From B1SED10-75 sp964636865 (lineage in GTDB: Bacteria; Bacillota; Dethiobacteria; DTU022; PWGO01): 25,004 nt of DNA. Below, in pieces: positions 14,864 through 23,041 of the stretch; positions within the stretch are counted from its first letter, which is position 1; every line of letters begins with the position of its first letter. The notes below the pieces were generated by a model. That model searched no databases, had not been told where the DNA came from, and saw only the letters and a list, made by a program, of their open reading frames with translations. The translations under genes were made by a program, and so were the position numbers. The stretch is from NCBI GenBank assembly GCA_964636865.1, contig CAZWVJ010000025.1, forward strand, positions 1 to 25,004. Direction: 5' to 3'.

Positions 14864-15214
14864 ATGAATACTTATGATGCAGCGCATCAACTGGCATCGG
14901 CTATTAAAAACTCGGAGGAATATAATAATTTTTTACAGGCATACCGCCAACTGCAGAACGATTCTACTGCTAACAATATTTTCAACGATTTTCGCAACCT
15001 TCAGTTGGAAGTTCAGCAGTATAAGGCAAAAGGAGAGGAAGCACCTGCCGACAAAGAAGAAAAACTCAATAAAATGGCGGAAGCTGCCCAAAACAACCTT
15101 ACTGTCAAAAACTTCATTGAAGCGGAATACAGATTTGCCAATATAATAAAGGATGTGCAGCAGATACTGGCTGAGGCCATCGAAATTGAAGGTGAAGTAA
15201 ATAAAGGTGAGTAA
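14864..15214 (+). CDS. YheA-like protein, UPF0342 / YlbF-YmcA family
   Basis: This is a small helical cytoplasmic protein of 116 aa. The pattern TYDAAHQLASAIKNSEEY, then FNDFRNLQLEVQQYKAKGEE, then VKNFIEAEYRFANIIKDVQQ matches the Bacillus YheA family (UPF0342), related to YlbF and YmcA, which bind RNase Y in Bacillus. The function of YheA itself is not established. GGGAGG (14850-14855) is 8 nt before ATG 14864; the frame stays open upstream to 14771 without an SD. It follows mnmH by 162 bp and converges with mtaB. Confidence 0.85.
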   Translation: MNTYDAAHQLASAIKNSEEYNNFLQAYRQLQNDSTANNIFNDFRNLQLEVQQYKAKGEEAPADKEEKLNKMAEAAQNNLTVKNFIEAEYRFANIIKDVQQILAEAIEIEGEVNKGE

Positions 15215-15281
15215 GAAAAAAGTGAAGGGGAAGGGGAAAAAGAAGGAGAGCAATGGAGAGCAATACAATAAAGAAGAAAAA
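15215..15281. other. Purine-rich spacer between convergent genes
   Basis: The spacer between the YheA-like gene and mtaB is almost purely A and G on the plus strand up to about 15264. GGAGAGCAAT occurs twice (about 15245-15265). No hairpin terminator is seen for either convergent gene. Confidence 0.5.
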
Positions 15282-16610
15282 CTATCCCTCCCGCAGGAGC
15301 TTTCCTTCTAAAATTTCTTCCTGCACATTTTCAATCTTTACCAATGCCATACGGCCTTTCCACTCCCGAGGTGCTTCAGATCCATCATATTTTGCCCCGG
15401 CGCGCAAATAATGGGCGGTAAAACCCTCTAAGTAATTGGTTTGGCCGTCACTATCGGCTTTTTCCACCAAAATTTTCACTTCGGCACCATGGAATTTCTC
15501 ACGGTAACGGCGGGCCATTTGTTCTCCCAGGGCATTTATCTCTTGCCACCGCTCTTCCCGGGTACGGGGATCTACCGGTTTTTCCATTTCAGCTGCTACG
15601 GTTCCCGGACGGGGAGAAAACCTGAACACATGCAGCCTGCTAAAAGAAATTTCATTCAGAAAGTCATAGCTCCGGCGGTGGTGTTCGGCAGTTTCTCCCG
15701 GAAAACCCACCATAACGTCAGTGCCCAGGGCTATATGGGGTATTAGCTGCCGCAATTTTTGCACCAGTTCCCGGTATTCTTCGGTATTATACGGGCGGTT
15801 CATTTTTTTCAAAATGTAGTCGCTTCCACTTTGCAAAGGTATGTGCAGGTGAGGGCAAATTTTTGGTGAAGAAGCAATTACATGGATGAGCTCTTTGTCA
15901 AAGTCGGAGGGTTCCAGTGAGCTCAGACGGATACGTTCCAGGGTAGGGGCGGCCTTTTCTATCTCTTTCAAAAGGCCGCCAAGTTTGATGCCTTCCTCTT
16001 TATCTTCATATATGCCCAGGCGGATACCGGTGACCACAACTTCACGATAACCGGCATCAGCTATGTTACGCGCCTCAACCAAAACATCCCGAAGGGGGGC
16101 ACTACGGGCAGGGCCACGGGCCAGGGGCACTATGCAATAATTACAGTACTGCTCGCATCCTTCCTGCACTTTTAAAAATGCCCGCGTTCTACTGCGATTA
16201 GCCCGGTAACTGATCCTTTCGAATGGGGGAGATTCCTCATATGGATACACCATTTCCAGTTTTGCTTCGGGGCTTGCTTCCTCCACAAGCCGGGGAAATT
16301 CCTGCCGGCTGTGTGTGCCCACCATTAAATTTACTTCGGGAATTTGGGCCAACTTCTGCGGAAAAACCTGAGCGTAGCAACCGGTAACGGCAATTATTGC
16401 TTTAGGAGATTGTCTGCGGGCACGGCGTATTAACTGGCGACATTTACGATCGCTTAAGTGGGTTACTGTGCATGTATTTATGATGTACAAATCAGCCGGG
16501 TCATTAAAATCTGTGATGGCATATCCGGCTCGGCTGAAAAGATCTATTAAAGCTTCCGTCTCATAAAAATTAACTTTGCACCCCAGGGTAGCAAACGCCG
16601 CTGTTTTCAT
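15282..16610 (-). CDS. mtaB: tRNA t6A37 methylthiotransferase MtaB
   Basis: This radical-SAM enzyme adds a methylthio group to t6A at position 37 of ANN-decoding tRNAs, giving ms2t6A. The N-terminal UPF0004 domain carries the auxiliary-cluster cysteines C11, C47 and C78. The radical SAM motif is C152-x3-C156-x2-C159 (CEQYCNYC), and a TRAM-like RNA-binding tail follows. The 442-aa length and the ATLGCKVNFYETEA opening separate it from MiaB. No SD precedes the ATG at 16610: a two-hairpin repeat ends in AAACAAG directly at the start codon, exactly as at recO. It lies 168 bp after rsmE. Confidence 0.94.
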   Translation of the reverse strand: MKTAAFATLGCKVNFYETEALIDLFSRAGYAITDFNDPADLYIINTCTVTHLSDRKCRQLIRRARRQSPKAIIAVTGCYAQVFPQKLAQIPEVNLMVGTHSRQEFPRLVEEASPEAKLEMVYPYEESPPFERISYRANRSRTRAFLKVQEGCEQYCNYCIVPLARGPARSAPLRDVLVEARNIADAGYREVVVTGIRLGIYEDKEEGIKLGGLLKEIEKAAPTLERIRLSSLEPSDFDKELIHVIASSPKICPHLHIPLQSGSDYILKKMNRPYNTEEYRELVQKLRQLIPHIALGTDVMVGFPGETAEHHRRSYDFLNEISFSRLHVFRFSPRPGTVAAEMEKPVDPRTREERWQEINALGEQMARRYREKFHGAEVKILVEKADSDGQTNYLEGFTAHYLRAGAKYDGSEAPREWKGRMALVKIENVQEEILEGKLLREG

Positions 16611-16690
16611 CTTGTTTGGGCGAAGATACTCCCACTTCTAAACGATAGCATAAGTGGGAGAGGAATCGCCATTCCTCCTCTCCATAAGCA
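16608..16690 (-). repeat. Two-hairpin repeat element, copy B, abutting the mtaB start
   Basis: On the minus strand: hairpin 1 GAGGAA-TGGCGA-TTCCTC, hairpin 2 TCCCACTT ... AAGTGGGA (8 bp, perfect), then GTATCTTCGCCCAAACAAG and the ATG. GGCGA in loop 1 is again complementary to TCGCC in the tail. Compared with copy A, the arms differ at positions that keep pairing. Similarity between copies also covers the outer CTTGCTTATAGA-like end. Confidence 0.75.
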
Positions 16691-16778
16691 AGGTAACGCA
16701 GCCGGTCAAGGCTTAGACCGGTCAACCGGAGCTTCGAAATTATGAATAAGTTAACAAGTTAACACACAGTGTTCAGAG
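16691..16778. other. Remaining rsmE-mtaB spacer
   Basis: A perfect 6-bp hairpin CCGGTC-AAGGCTTA-GACCGG lies at about 16699-16718, and GTTAACAAGTTAAC at about 16749-16762 is a short repeat or palindrome. Neither is followed by a T-run, so no terminator is claimed. Confidence 0.4.
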
Positions 16779-17684
16779 TTAATGTAAATCGCCCAGCCTG
16801 GACTGTATCAGTGTCAAGGCAACCACGGCGGCAGTTTCTGCGCGTAAGATGCGAGGGCCCAGTCCTGCCGGCCGCACCTTGTGCTGCTCCAAATACTGCA
16901 CCTCTTCCGCGGAAAATCCGCCTTCAGGGCCTACAATTACTGTTATGGGAGGCCTTGATGAAGATGTCGGGTGTGGTGTTGATTGGGACGGTGAACGTGG
17001 CGCTGATTGTTCTGACAGATGCGATGCAATTTGAGACGGCCGGGAAGGTGAATCTTGCGGTGTGTGCTGCGGAGGCTGTGCCGGATGTCCCGTTTTTGGC
17101 TGTAAATCCGCGTTATCTTCGCCAAAATAAATTTTGTTATCTTTCACCCCTTCCCAAAACACAAAAGCCAGTTCGCCTTCCGGGTGTAGGTTTGCAGTCA
17201 GTTGAGCAAGAGAAAGGGGGTATTCCACTTTGGGAATGACGCTGCGTTTGCTCAGGGCTGCTGATTCCCGGGCAATTTTTTGCCAGCGCCCGATTTTGGC
17301 ATCTACCTTATTTTGAGGCAAATCGGGCACACTGCGAGCTGTCAACAAGGGGTAAATACGAGCTACACCAAGCTCCACGGCTTGATGAATAACCGTATCC
17401 ATCTTGCCTCCTTTAAGCAATCCCTGTATCAGGTTTATTTCCGCAAAAGGTTCGTTACATCGGGATAAATTATCTTCCAAATATACAACAACCGCATCTT
17501 TCTTCGCGCTTGTTATGAGGGCTTGAAACGAATTTCCTTTTCCATCGGATATTTCTACTCGATGGTCTTTCTGCAGACGTAATACTTTAAAGGCATGGTG
17601 GCTGTCTGCCGCAGATAAGCAATACTCGTTTCCTATTTGCAAAGGGTTTTGGTCCCAAATAAAAAAACGTGGCCATGAACTCAT
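16779..17684 (-). CDS. rsmE: 16S rRNA m3U1498 methyltransferase RsmE with internal low-complexity insert
   Basis: RsmE is a SPOUT methyltransferase that methylates U1498 of 16S rRNA. The N-terminal PUA-like part includes SHHAFKVLRLQKDH; the knot motifs are VIVGPEGGFSAEEV and LGPRILRAETAAVVAL near the C-terminus. ATG 17684 has GGGGAGG 6 nt upstream, giving 301 aa; the frame is open to 17741. The family is usually about 240-250 aa. The excess is one Pro/Ser/Gln/His-rich insert (about residues 183-245, DNA 16950-17138) just before the SAM-binding GPEGG motif. The frame is intact, so it is probably functional. It follows dnaJ, but prmA, often between them, is missing. Confidence 0.93.
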   Translation of the reverse strand: MSSWPRFFIWDQNPLQIGNEYCLSAADSHHAFKVLRLQKDHRVEISDGKGNSFQALITSAKKDAVVVYLEDNLSRCNEPFAEINLIQGLLKGGKMDTVIHQAVELGVARIYPLLTARSVPDLPQNKVDAKIGRWQKIARESAALSKRSVIPKVEYPLSLAQLTANLHPEGELAFVFWEGVKDNKIYFGEDNADLQPKTGHPAQPPQHTPQDSPSRPSQIASHLSEQSAPRSPSQSTPHPTSSSRPPITVIVGPEGGFSAEEVQYLEQHKVRPAGLGPRILRAETAAVVALTLIQSRLGDLH

Positions 17685-17739
17685 GAACGGCCTCCCCACA
17701 GCAGTAATTTCAAGCCGGGTTTTTGTCTTCCAAAACCCC

Positions 17740-17771
17740 AAAAATAAGGTGGGGGATTACTTACCCCCACC
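17740..17771 (-). terminator. Terminator-like hairpin around the dnaJ stop codon
   Basis: On the minus strand GGTGGGGG-TAAGTAAT-CCCCCACC forms a perfect 8-bp GC stem followed by TTATTTTT. The dnaJ stop TAA is the first codon of the loop, and the stem encodes the last residues GGGK. It probably ends or attenuates the chaperone transcript before rsmE. Confidence 0.75.
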
Positions 17772-18905
17772 AAATGCTTCTCTCACGCGATCTACAAATC
17801 CCTTACCGTCATCCGAGATTTTTTCGCCGCTTAGGCGGGCAAACTCGGCCAACGCCTCTTTTTGCTCTTTACTAAGTCGTTTAGGCACCTGGGGTTTTAA
17901 TTTAACTTTCAGATCACCCTTGCCAAATCCTCTCACCTGGGGCATTCCTTTTCCTTTTAACCGAAACACGTGATCCGGCTGAGTGCCCTCCGGAATATGC
18001 AGGACTGTTTTTTCTTCCATGGTTGGTACTTCTACATCGCTTCCTAAAGTTAGCTGGGTAAAGCTAACGGGAAGCTCGTAGATCAGGTTGCTGCCGTCTC
18101 GCTTAAACAACTTATGCTTCCGGACAGTTACGTAAATAAATAAGTCTCCCGGGGGACCTCCCCGATAGCCGGCTTCACCTTCGCCGCTTACTTTAAGGCG
18201 CATACCGGTATCAAAGCCCGCCGGTATTTTAATATCCAGGCGCCGTTCTTGAACTACCTGCCCTTCACCGCGACACGTGGGGCATGGATCTCTGATAACT
18301 TTACCTGCCCCGCGACAGCTTCTGCAAGTTTGAACATTTACAAAGCGGCCATAGGCTGTATTGCGCACAGTCTGCTCTTGCCCTGCGCCGTTGCAAACGG
18401 AGCATACTTCCGGAGAAGATCCTTCCCTGGCTCCGGTACCACCACAGTCAGAGCAGTTTTCCGTGCGGGGGATGACAACTTCCTTATTTACTCCATGATA
18501 GGCCTCTTCCAGAGTTATCTCCATGTCATAGCGCAAGTCGTTACCACGCCGTGGCCCTTGAGAGCGGCCCTGCCGGAAGCCTCCGCCAAAGAAGGCGTCA
18601 AAAATGTCCTCAAAACCCATTCCGGAAAAACCTTCAAAACCGCCCTGACGGCCTCCGCCAAAGCCACCAAATCCGGCAAATTGATCGTCGGCCGTGCCAA
18701 AGCGGTCGTACCTATCCCTCTTTTCCGGATTAGACAGTACATCGTAAGCTTCTTTGATCTCTTTGAATTTTTCCTCCGATTTAGCATCCCCCTCGTTAAC
18801 GTCGGGATGGTACTTGTGAGCCAACTTGCGATATGCTTTTTTTATTTCTTCCTCACTGGCGTCTTTACTTACGCCAAGTATTTTATAATAATCCTTCTCT
18901 GGCAT
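17757..18905 (-). CDS. dnaJ: Chaperone protein DnaJ
   Basis: DnaJ is an Hsp40 co-chaperone that binds unfolded proteins and stimulates DnaK ATPase. The J domain has HPD at 33-35. A Gly/Phe-rich linker (about 75-115) and four CxxCxGxG zinc repeats (CSDCGGTG, CSVCNGAG, CRSCRGAG, CPTCRGEG) follow, then the two beta-rich C-terminal domains. The ATG at 18905 has GAGGG 9 nt upstream; a TTG at 18914 would sit on the SD. This gives 382 aa, normal for type I DnaJ. It is the fourth gene of the CIRCE-controlled operon, 46 nt after dnaK, and its 3' end folds into a terminator. Confidence 0.98.
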   Translation of the reverse strand: MPEKDYYKILGVSKDASEEEIKKAYRKLAHKYHPDVNEGDAKSEEKFKEIKEAYDVLSNPEKRDRYDRFGTADDQFAGFGGFGGGRQGGFEGFSGMGFEDIFDAFFGGGFRQGRSQGPRRGNDLRYDMEITLEEAYHGVNKEVVIPRTENCSDCGGTGAREGSSPEVCSVCNGAGQEQTVRNTAYGRFVNVQTCRSCRGAGKVIRDPCPTCRGEGQVVQERRLDIKIPAGFDTGMRLKVSGEGEAGYRGGPPGDLFIYVTVRKHKLFKRDGSNLIYELPVSFTQLTLGSDVEVPTMEEKTVLHIPEGTQPDHVFRLKGKGMPQVRGFGKGDLKVKLKPQVPKRLSKEQKEALAEFARLSGEKISDDGKGFVDRVREAFGGGK

Positions 18906-18951
18906 TCCTATCAACCCTCTTACTTAATTTTTTTGATTCGGGAGCTTTTTT

Positions 18952-20814
18952 TTACTTCGCGCTTTCTTCCTGATCATCATCTTGAACGTCATAATCCGCA
19001 TCTACTACATTTTCCTCCGAACCTTCACCTTCTTCTTCACCTGCTGCTCCCGCTGCCGCGCCTTCTGCGCCTTCAGCCTGCTGCGCTTGCTCATATAACT
19101 TGGAAGAAAGCTCATGCAGATAGCCTGTTAGTTTTTCGGAAGCTTGATCAATTGCTTCCTTATCTTCACCTTCCATGGTCTGGCGCAATTCTTCAATTGC
19201 CTTTTGGATTTCTTCCTTCTTGGCCTCATCTACACTGTCACCAAGGTCATTTAATGTTTTTTCGGTATTATAGATAAGGGAATCAGCATTGTTGCGCGCT
19301 TCTACCAGTTCTTTTTTCTTGCGATCTTCTTCCGCATGTTTTTCTGCTTCTTCTACCATTTTCTCGATTTCATCTTCGTCAATGCCGCTGGAAGCGGTAA
19401 TGGTAATTTTCTGCTCTTTTCCGGTTCCCAGATCTTTGGCAGAAACATTCACAATGCCGTTGGCGTCAATATCAAAGGATACCTCTATCTGAGGAACTCC
19501 CCTGGGAGCAGGCGGTATTCCATCAAGCATAAATCTACCCAGAGTTTTGTTGCCCGAGGCCATCTCCCGTTCTCCCTGCAAAACGTGTATTTCCACGCTG
19601 GTTTGGTTGTCGGCGGCAGTGGAAAAAATCTGTTTTGCAGAAGTGGGAATGGTCGTATTCCTTTCAATCAGTTTGGTGAATACGCCACCCAGGGTTTCAA
19701 TCCCCAGAGATAGCGGCGTTACATCCAACAGGAGAACGTCTTTGACATCTCCGGCCAGGACTCCGCCCTGAATGGCAGCTCCCATGGCCACTACTTCATC
19801 GGGATTAACACCCTTGTGGGGTTCCTTCCCTAAAAGTTTGCGGATTTCTTCCTGCACAGCCGGTGTGCGGGTGGAACCTCCCACCAGAATAACCTTGTCT
19901 ATATCTTCCGGCTTTAATTCGGCATCAGAAAGCGCCTGGCGGGTGGGCCCCATAGCTTTATCCACCAGGTGAGAGGTTAGCTCTTCAAACTTCGCCCTGG
20001 TTAGATCAATATCCAGGTGTTTAGGTCCTTCCTGGGTAGCCGTAATAAAGGGCAGATTAATGTTGGTGCTAGTAACATTAGAAAGCTCTACTTTGGCCTT
20101 TTCCGCTGCTTCCTTCAACCTCTGGAGGGCCATGCGGTCCTCCCTTAAATCAATGCCATGCCCCTTCTTAAATTCTTCGGCCACATGGTTCACTATACAC
20201 TCGTCAAAGTCATCGCCCCCAAGCTTGTTGTTACCGCTGGTGGCTTTAACTTCAAACACTCCTTCGCCTAATTCCAGGATGGAAACGTCAAATGTGCCGC
20301 CTCCCAGGTCAAAAACCATTATTCTTTGGTCTTCGCCCTTATCCAGTCCATAGGCCAGGGATGCTGCCGTAGGCTCGTTAATTATCCGCAGCACTTCCAA
20401 ACCGGCGATTTTACCCGCGTCTTTGGTAGCTTGACGCTGGCTATCCGTAAAATATGCGGGCACGGTAATAACTGCCTGAGTTACTTTTTCGCCCAGGTAA
20501 TTTTCCGCATCCGTTTTGAGTTTCTGCAGTAGCATGGCCGAAATTTCCTGCGGAGTATATTTTTTATCATCTATCTCCACCCGGTAATCAGTGCCCATAT
20601 GCCTTTTAATTGAAGTAACAGTCCTATCCGGGTTGGTAATAGCCTGACGCTTGGCAACTTCCCCTACTAATCTTTCACCATCCTTACTAAATGCCACCAC
20701 TGAAGGTGTTACTCGGCTTCCTTCGGCATTCGGGATTATTTCGGAATCATCACCGATCATTGCTGCCACAGCCGAATTAGTCGTTCCTAAATCGATACCC
20801 AGTACTTTACCCAT
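18952..20814 (-). CDS. dnaK: Chaperone protein DnaK (Hsp70)
   Basis: DnaK is the ATP-driven Hsp70 chaperone, central to folding and heat-shock recovery. The nucleotide-binding domain starts at GIDLGTTNSAVA and includes VFDLGGGTFDVSILELGEG and ILVGGSTRTPAVQEEI. The substrate-binding domain includes DVTPLSLGIETLGG. The lid ends in a Gly/Ala/Glu-rich tail of about 45 residues finishing DDDQEESAK. The length of 620 aa is typical. The ATG at 20814 has GAGGAGGG upstream. It is separated from grpE by 105 bp; a weak TTGGAA/TATAAG pair with 19-bp spacing there might be an internal promoter. Confidence 0.99.
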   Translation of the reverse strand: MGKVLGIDLGTTNSAVAAMIGDDSEIIPNAEGSRVTPSVVAFSKDGERLVGEVAKRQAITNPDRTVTSIKRHMGTDYRVEIDDKKYTPQEISAMLLQKLKTDAENYLGEKVTQAVITVPAYFTDSQRQATKDAGKIAGLEVLRIINEPTAASLAYGLDKGEDQRIMVFDLGGGTFDVSILELGEGVFEVKATSGNNKLGGDDFDECIVNHVAEEFKKGHGIDLREDRMALQRLKEAAEKAKVELSNVTSTNINLPFITATQEGPKHLDIDLTRAKFEELTSHLVDKAMGPTRQALSDAELKPEDIDKVILVGGSTRTPAVQEEIRKLLGKEPHKGVNPDEVVAMGAAIQGGVLAGDVKDVLLLDVTPLSLGIETLGGVFTKLIERNTTIPTSAKQIFSTAADNQTSVEIHVLQGEREMASGNKTLGRFMLDGIPPAPRGVPQIEVSFDIDANGIVNVSAKDLGTGKEQKITITASSGIDEDEIEKMVEEAEKHAEEDRKKKELVEARNNADSLIYNTEKTLNDLGDSVDEAKKEEIQKAIEELRQTMEGEDKEAIDQASEKLTGYLHELSSKLYEQAQQAEGAEGAAAGAAGEEEGEGSEENVVDADYDVQDDDQEESAK

Positions 20815-20919
20815 GGTTTAAATCCCTCCTCTGTATATATTTATTTCTTTGGGTATTTTCTTATAACATCCAGCTGGTTTTCTTTTCCAACCGATGCACG
20901 TTAAAGTAATTTTTCCCAC

Positions 20920-21816
20920 TTACTTTTCCTCTTCTTTCTCTTCTTCATCTTGCCTGTTGTTTATATTATTATTTTCCTGCTCACATGAACCGGTTTCTTC
21001 ACCTGTAGCCACCTTCACCATTGAGGGGCGCAACACCCTATCTTTCATAATATAACCTTTCTGCATTTCTTCTACTATTGTATTCGGTTCATGCCCCTCT
21101 TCATGAGACTGCATTACCGCCTGATGATAACAGGGGTCAAATTCCTTACCCTCAGCCTCTATTGGAAATACTCCCTGCTTTTCCATCATTTGATAAAGTT
21201 GGTTGTAAATCATGTTCAACCCGTCGATGTGAGATTGAGGTACATTTTCATCTTTAGAGGCCTGCAGCGCTCTTTCCAAATTATCAATAACCGGGATTAA
21301 CTCGCTCATGAAATCATAAAGGGCGTATTTTCTGGCTTCCTCCTTTTCTGAGGCTGCCCTGCGCCTGTAATTATCATAGTCGGCTTTCACCCGCTTTAAA
21401 AGGTCTAACGTTTCTTCATTTTTAGCGCGTAATTGAGACAACTCTTCCTTTAAAGACTCTATTGTTTCTTCTTCCTGCAGTATATCTTCCCCCTTTTCTT
21501 CATCTTCTTTTTCCTCAGTTTCTTTTTCTTCTTCATAGCCGCTTTCACAGCAATCTTCTACTTCTTTTACTTTTTCTTCCGGAGTTTCTGCTTGTTCTGT
21601 TTCCGGTTTTTCCTCACTCAATTCCTTTTCTCTTCCTCCGTTCTGTTTATGATCTTCGCCGAACTGCCTTACATTGTTTTCATTTTGCTTATTTTCCCGG
21701 TTGTTTTCTTGTTGGGGCTTGCTAATATCCTTATTATCTTCCAGATTATTATATTCTTCATTATGATCATTGTTTCTTTTGCCTGCCTCAAAATTTTCCC
21801 TGACCAATCTTTTCAC
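20920..21816 (-). CDS. grpE: Nucleotide exchange factor GrpE with long acidic tails
   Basis: GrpE releases ADP from DnaK. The conserved core (about residues 120-275) has the long coiled coil LRAKNEETLDLLKRVKADYD, then NYRRRAASEKEEARKYA, the LIPVIDNLERAL helix and the C-terminal VLRPSMVKVA beta domain. The protein is 298 aa, against about 180-210 for the family. The N-terminal ~120 residues are Asn/Glu/Lys-rich and probably disordered, and a Glu/Asn tail follows the core. The start is GTG 21816 or TTG 21807; AGGTGA supports the latter. It lies 75 nt after hrcA in the heat-shock operon. Confidence 0.95.
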   Translation of the reverse strand: MKRLVRENFEAGKRNNDHNEEYNNLEDNKDISKPQQENNRENKQNENNVRQFGEDHKQNGGREKELSEEKPETEQAETPEEKVKEVEDCCESGYEEEKETEEKEDEEKGEDILQEEETIESLKEELSQLRAKNEETLDLLKRVKADYDNYRRRAASEKEEARKYALYDFMSELIPVIDNLERALQASKDENVPQSHIDGLNMIYNQLYQMMEKQGVFPIEAEGKEFDPCYHQAVMQSHEEGHEPNTIVEEMQKGYIMKDRVLRPSMVKVATGEETGSCEQENNNINNRQDEEEKEEEK

Positions 21817-21890
21817 CTGCCTTAACCCAAAGTCTTTATTATAACTTAATTAATAAATATATTCAAATAAAACAATTTATCGTTTAGCCA

Positions 21891-22934
21891 TTATATATCT
21901 AAAACCTGATTAAGCTTATGGGCTAAGTTTCTGACCACCGCAACTATCCGCGGATAATCCATCCGGGTGGGTCCCAACACTCCAATTTTACCCAGATTAC
22001 GTTTGCCGATGCTGAAGGTAGAAGTAATTAAACTACATTCCTGCACTTCTTTCAATTGATTTTCACTTCCAATTTTTATTTCTACAAAATCTCCTTCTTC
22101 CTGCACCGGCTGGTCGTCGCACTGGAGTAGAAAGTTTAATAGTTCTTCTTGCTCAAAGAGATTGAGGAAGTTTTTAACCTTTTCTACATCCTTAAACTCC
22201 GGTTGATTAAGAATGTTGGTCGTTCCTCCCAGGAACACTCTTACTTTCTCATCTTCCGTTAAACTTTCTTCCAGCAGCATAAAGGCCTGTTCCAGGATCT
22301 CCATGCGCCGGAACAAATCTCTTTTTAGCTCTTTCACCAAAGAGTCCGTTACCTGATCAATGGTTAAACCGTATAACTTATTGTTAAGGTAACGCACTAC
22401 TTGCTGCAATTCTCCCTTTGACAGAGATTGCGGGAGTTCAATAACTTTATTTTTCACAAAACCATTAGTAGTAATCAAAACTACCAGCGCTTTTTTCTCA
22501 TCCAAGGGCAGAATGCGCATCTGATAAAAAGAACTCTTCCGAAACTGCGGCCCCTGCACTAAAGACGTGTGCCTTGCCACCACAGAAAGCACTTGAGATG
22601 CTTCAGAAACTATTTTTTCCACTTCGTTAGCTTTGATTATACTTCTGTTTATTATTTCTTCTTCTTCATTAGTTAATGGCTTTTCTTCCATCAAGTTATC
22701 TACATAAAAGCGATAACCTTTCTGCGAAGGAATTCGCCCGGCAGAAGTATGCGGCTGCTCTAAAAATCCCATTTCTTCCAAATCAGCCATCTCGTTTCTG
22801 ATGGTGGCTGAACTGAGGTTCATGTCATAGCGCCTTGAAATAGCTCTTGAGCCTACCGGCTCGGCAGTTTGTATATACTCTTGCACGACAGTTCTTAATA
22901 ACCGCCTTTTCCTTTCATTTAAGTCTTGGGCCAT
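21891..22934 (-). CDS. hrcA: Heat-inducible transcription repressor HrcA
   Basis: HrcA binds the CIRCE operator and represses the class I chaperone genes; in known systems GroE modulates its activity. The N-terminal winged helix contains SRAISRRYDMNLSSATIRNE followed by MADLEEMGFLEQPHTSAGRI, hallmark sequences. GAF-like and dimerisation parts follow, to 347 aa, the normal length. The ATG at 22934 has GAGG motifs 4-10 nt upstream. It is the first gene of hrcA-grpE-dnaK-dnaJ-rsmE, with CIRCE only 20 nt upstream, so it is autoregulated. Confidence 0.98.
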   Translation of the reverse strand: MAQDLNERKRRLLRTVVQEYIQTAEPVGSRAISRRYDMNLSSATIRNEMADLEEMGFLEQPHTSAGRIPSQKGYRFYVDNLMEEKPLTNEEEEIINRSIIKANEVEKIVSEASQVLSVVARHTSLVQGPQFRKSSFYQMRILPLDEKKALVVLITTNGFVKNKVIELPQSLSKGELQQVVRYLNNKLYGLTIDQVTDSLVKELKRDLFRRMEILEQAFMLLEESLTEDEKVRVFLGGTTNILNQPEFKDVEKVKNFLNLFEQEELLNFLLQCDDQPVQEEGDFVEIKIGSENQLKEVQECSLITSTFSIGKRNLGKIGVLGPTRMDYPRIVAVVRNLAHKLNQVLDI

Positions 22935-22953
22935 ATGACCTCAACCTCACTTT

Positions 22954-22980
22954 TTAGCACTCTTGCCTTTTGAGTGCTAA
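22954..22980 (-). promoter_or_regulatory. CIRCE operator
   Basis: A perfect TTAGCACTC-N9-GAGTGCTAA inverted repeat, identical to the consensus, lies between the hrcA promoter and start codon. It is the HrcA binding site. The transcript probably carries it in the 5' leader, where it could also form a hairpin. Confidence 0.98.
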
Positions 22981-22991
22981 TTATCATTATC

Positions 22992-23020
22992 AAATTAACA
23001 TCTAATAAATTGTTTGTCAA
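22992..23020 (-). promoter_or_regulatory. Candidate promoter of the hrcA operon
   Basis: On the minus strand a perfect TTGACA (23015-23020) is 17 bp from TAATTT (22992-22997). The -10 is a weak match, but position just upstream of CIRCE fits a sigma-A promoter repressed by HrcA. Confidence 0.65.
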
Positions 23021-23041
23021 TAATATAGGCGGAAAAATTTT

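Noticed and set aside
15215..15281. Terminator between the convergent YheA-like gene and mtaB
   Set aside because: The sequence is a purine tract without a stable stem or T-run.
18249..19277. 342-aa plus-strand ORF opposite dnaJ and dnaK
   Set aside because: It is antisense to two strongly conserved genes, and its length reflects their codon bias, not coding.
20815..20919. Second CIRCE before dnaK
   Set aside because: No TTAGCACTC inverted repeat is present; only a weak promoter-like pair.
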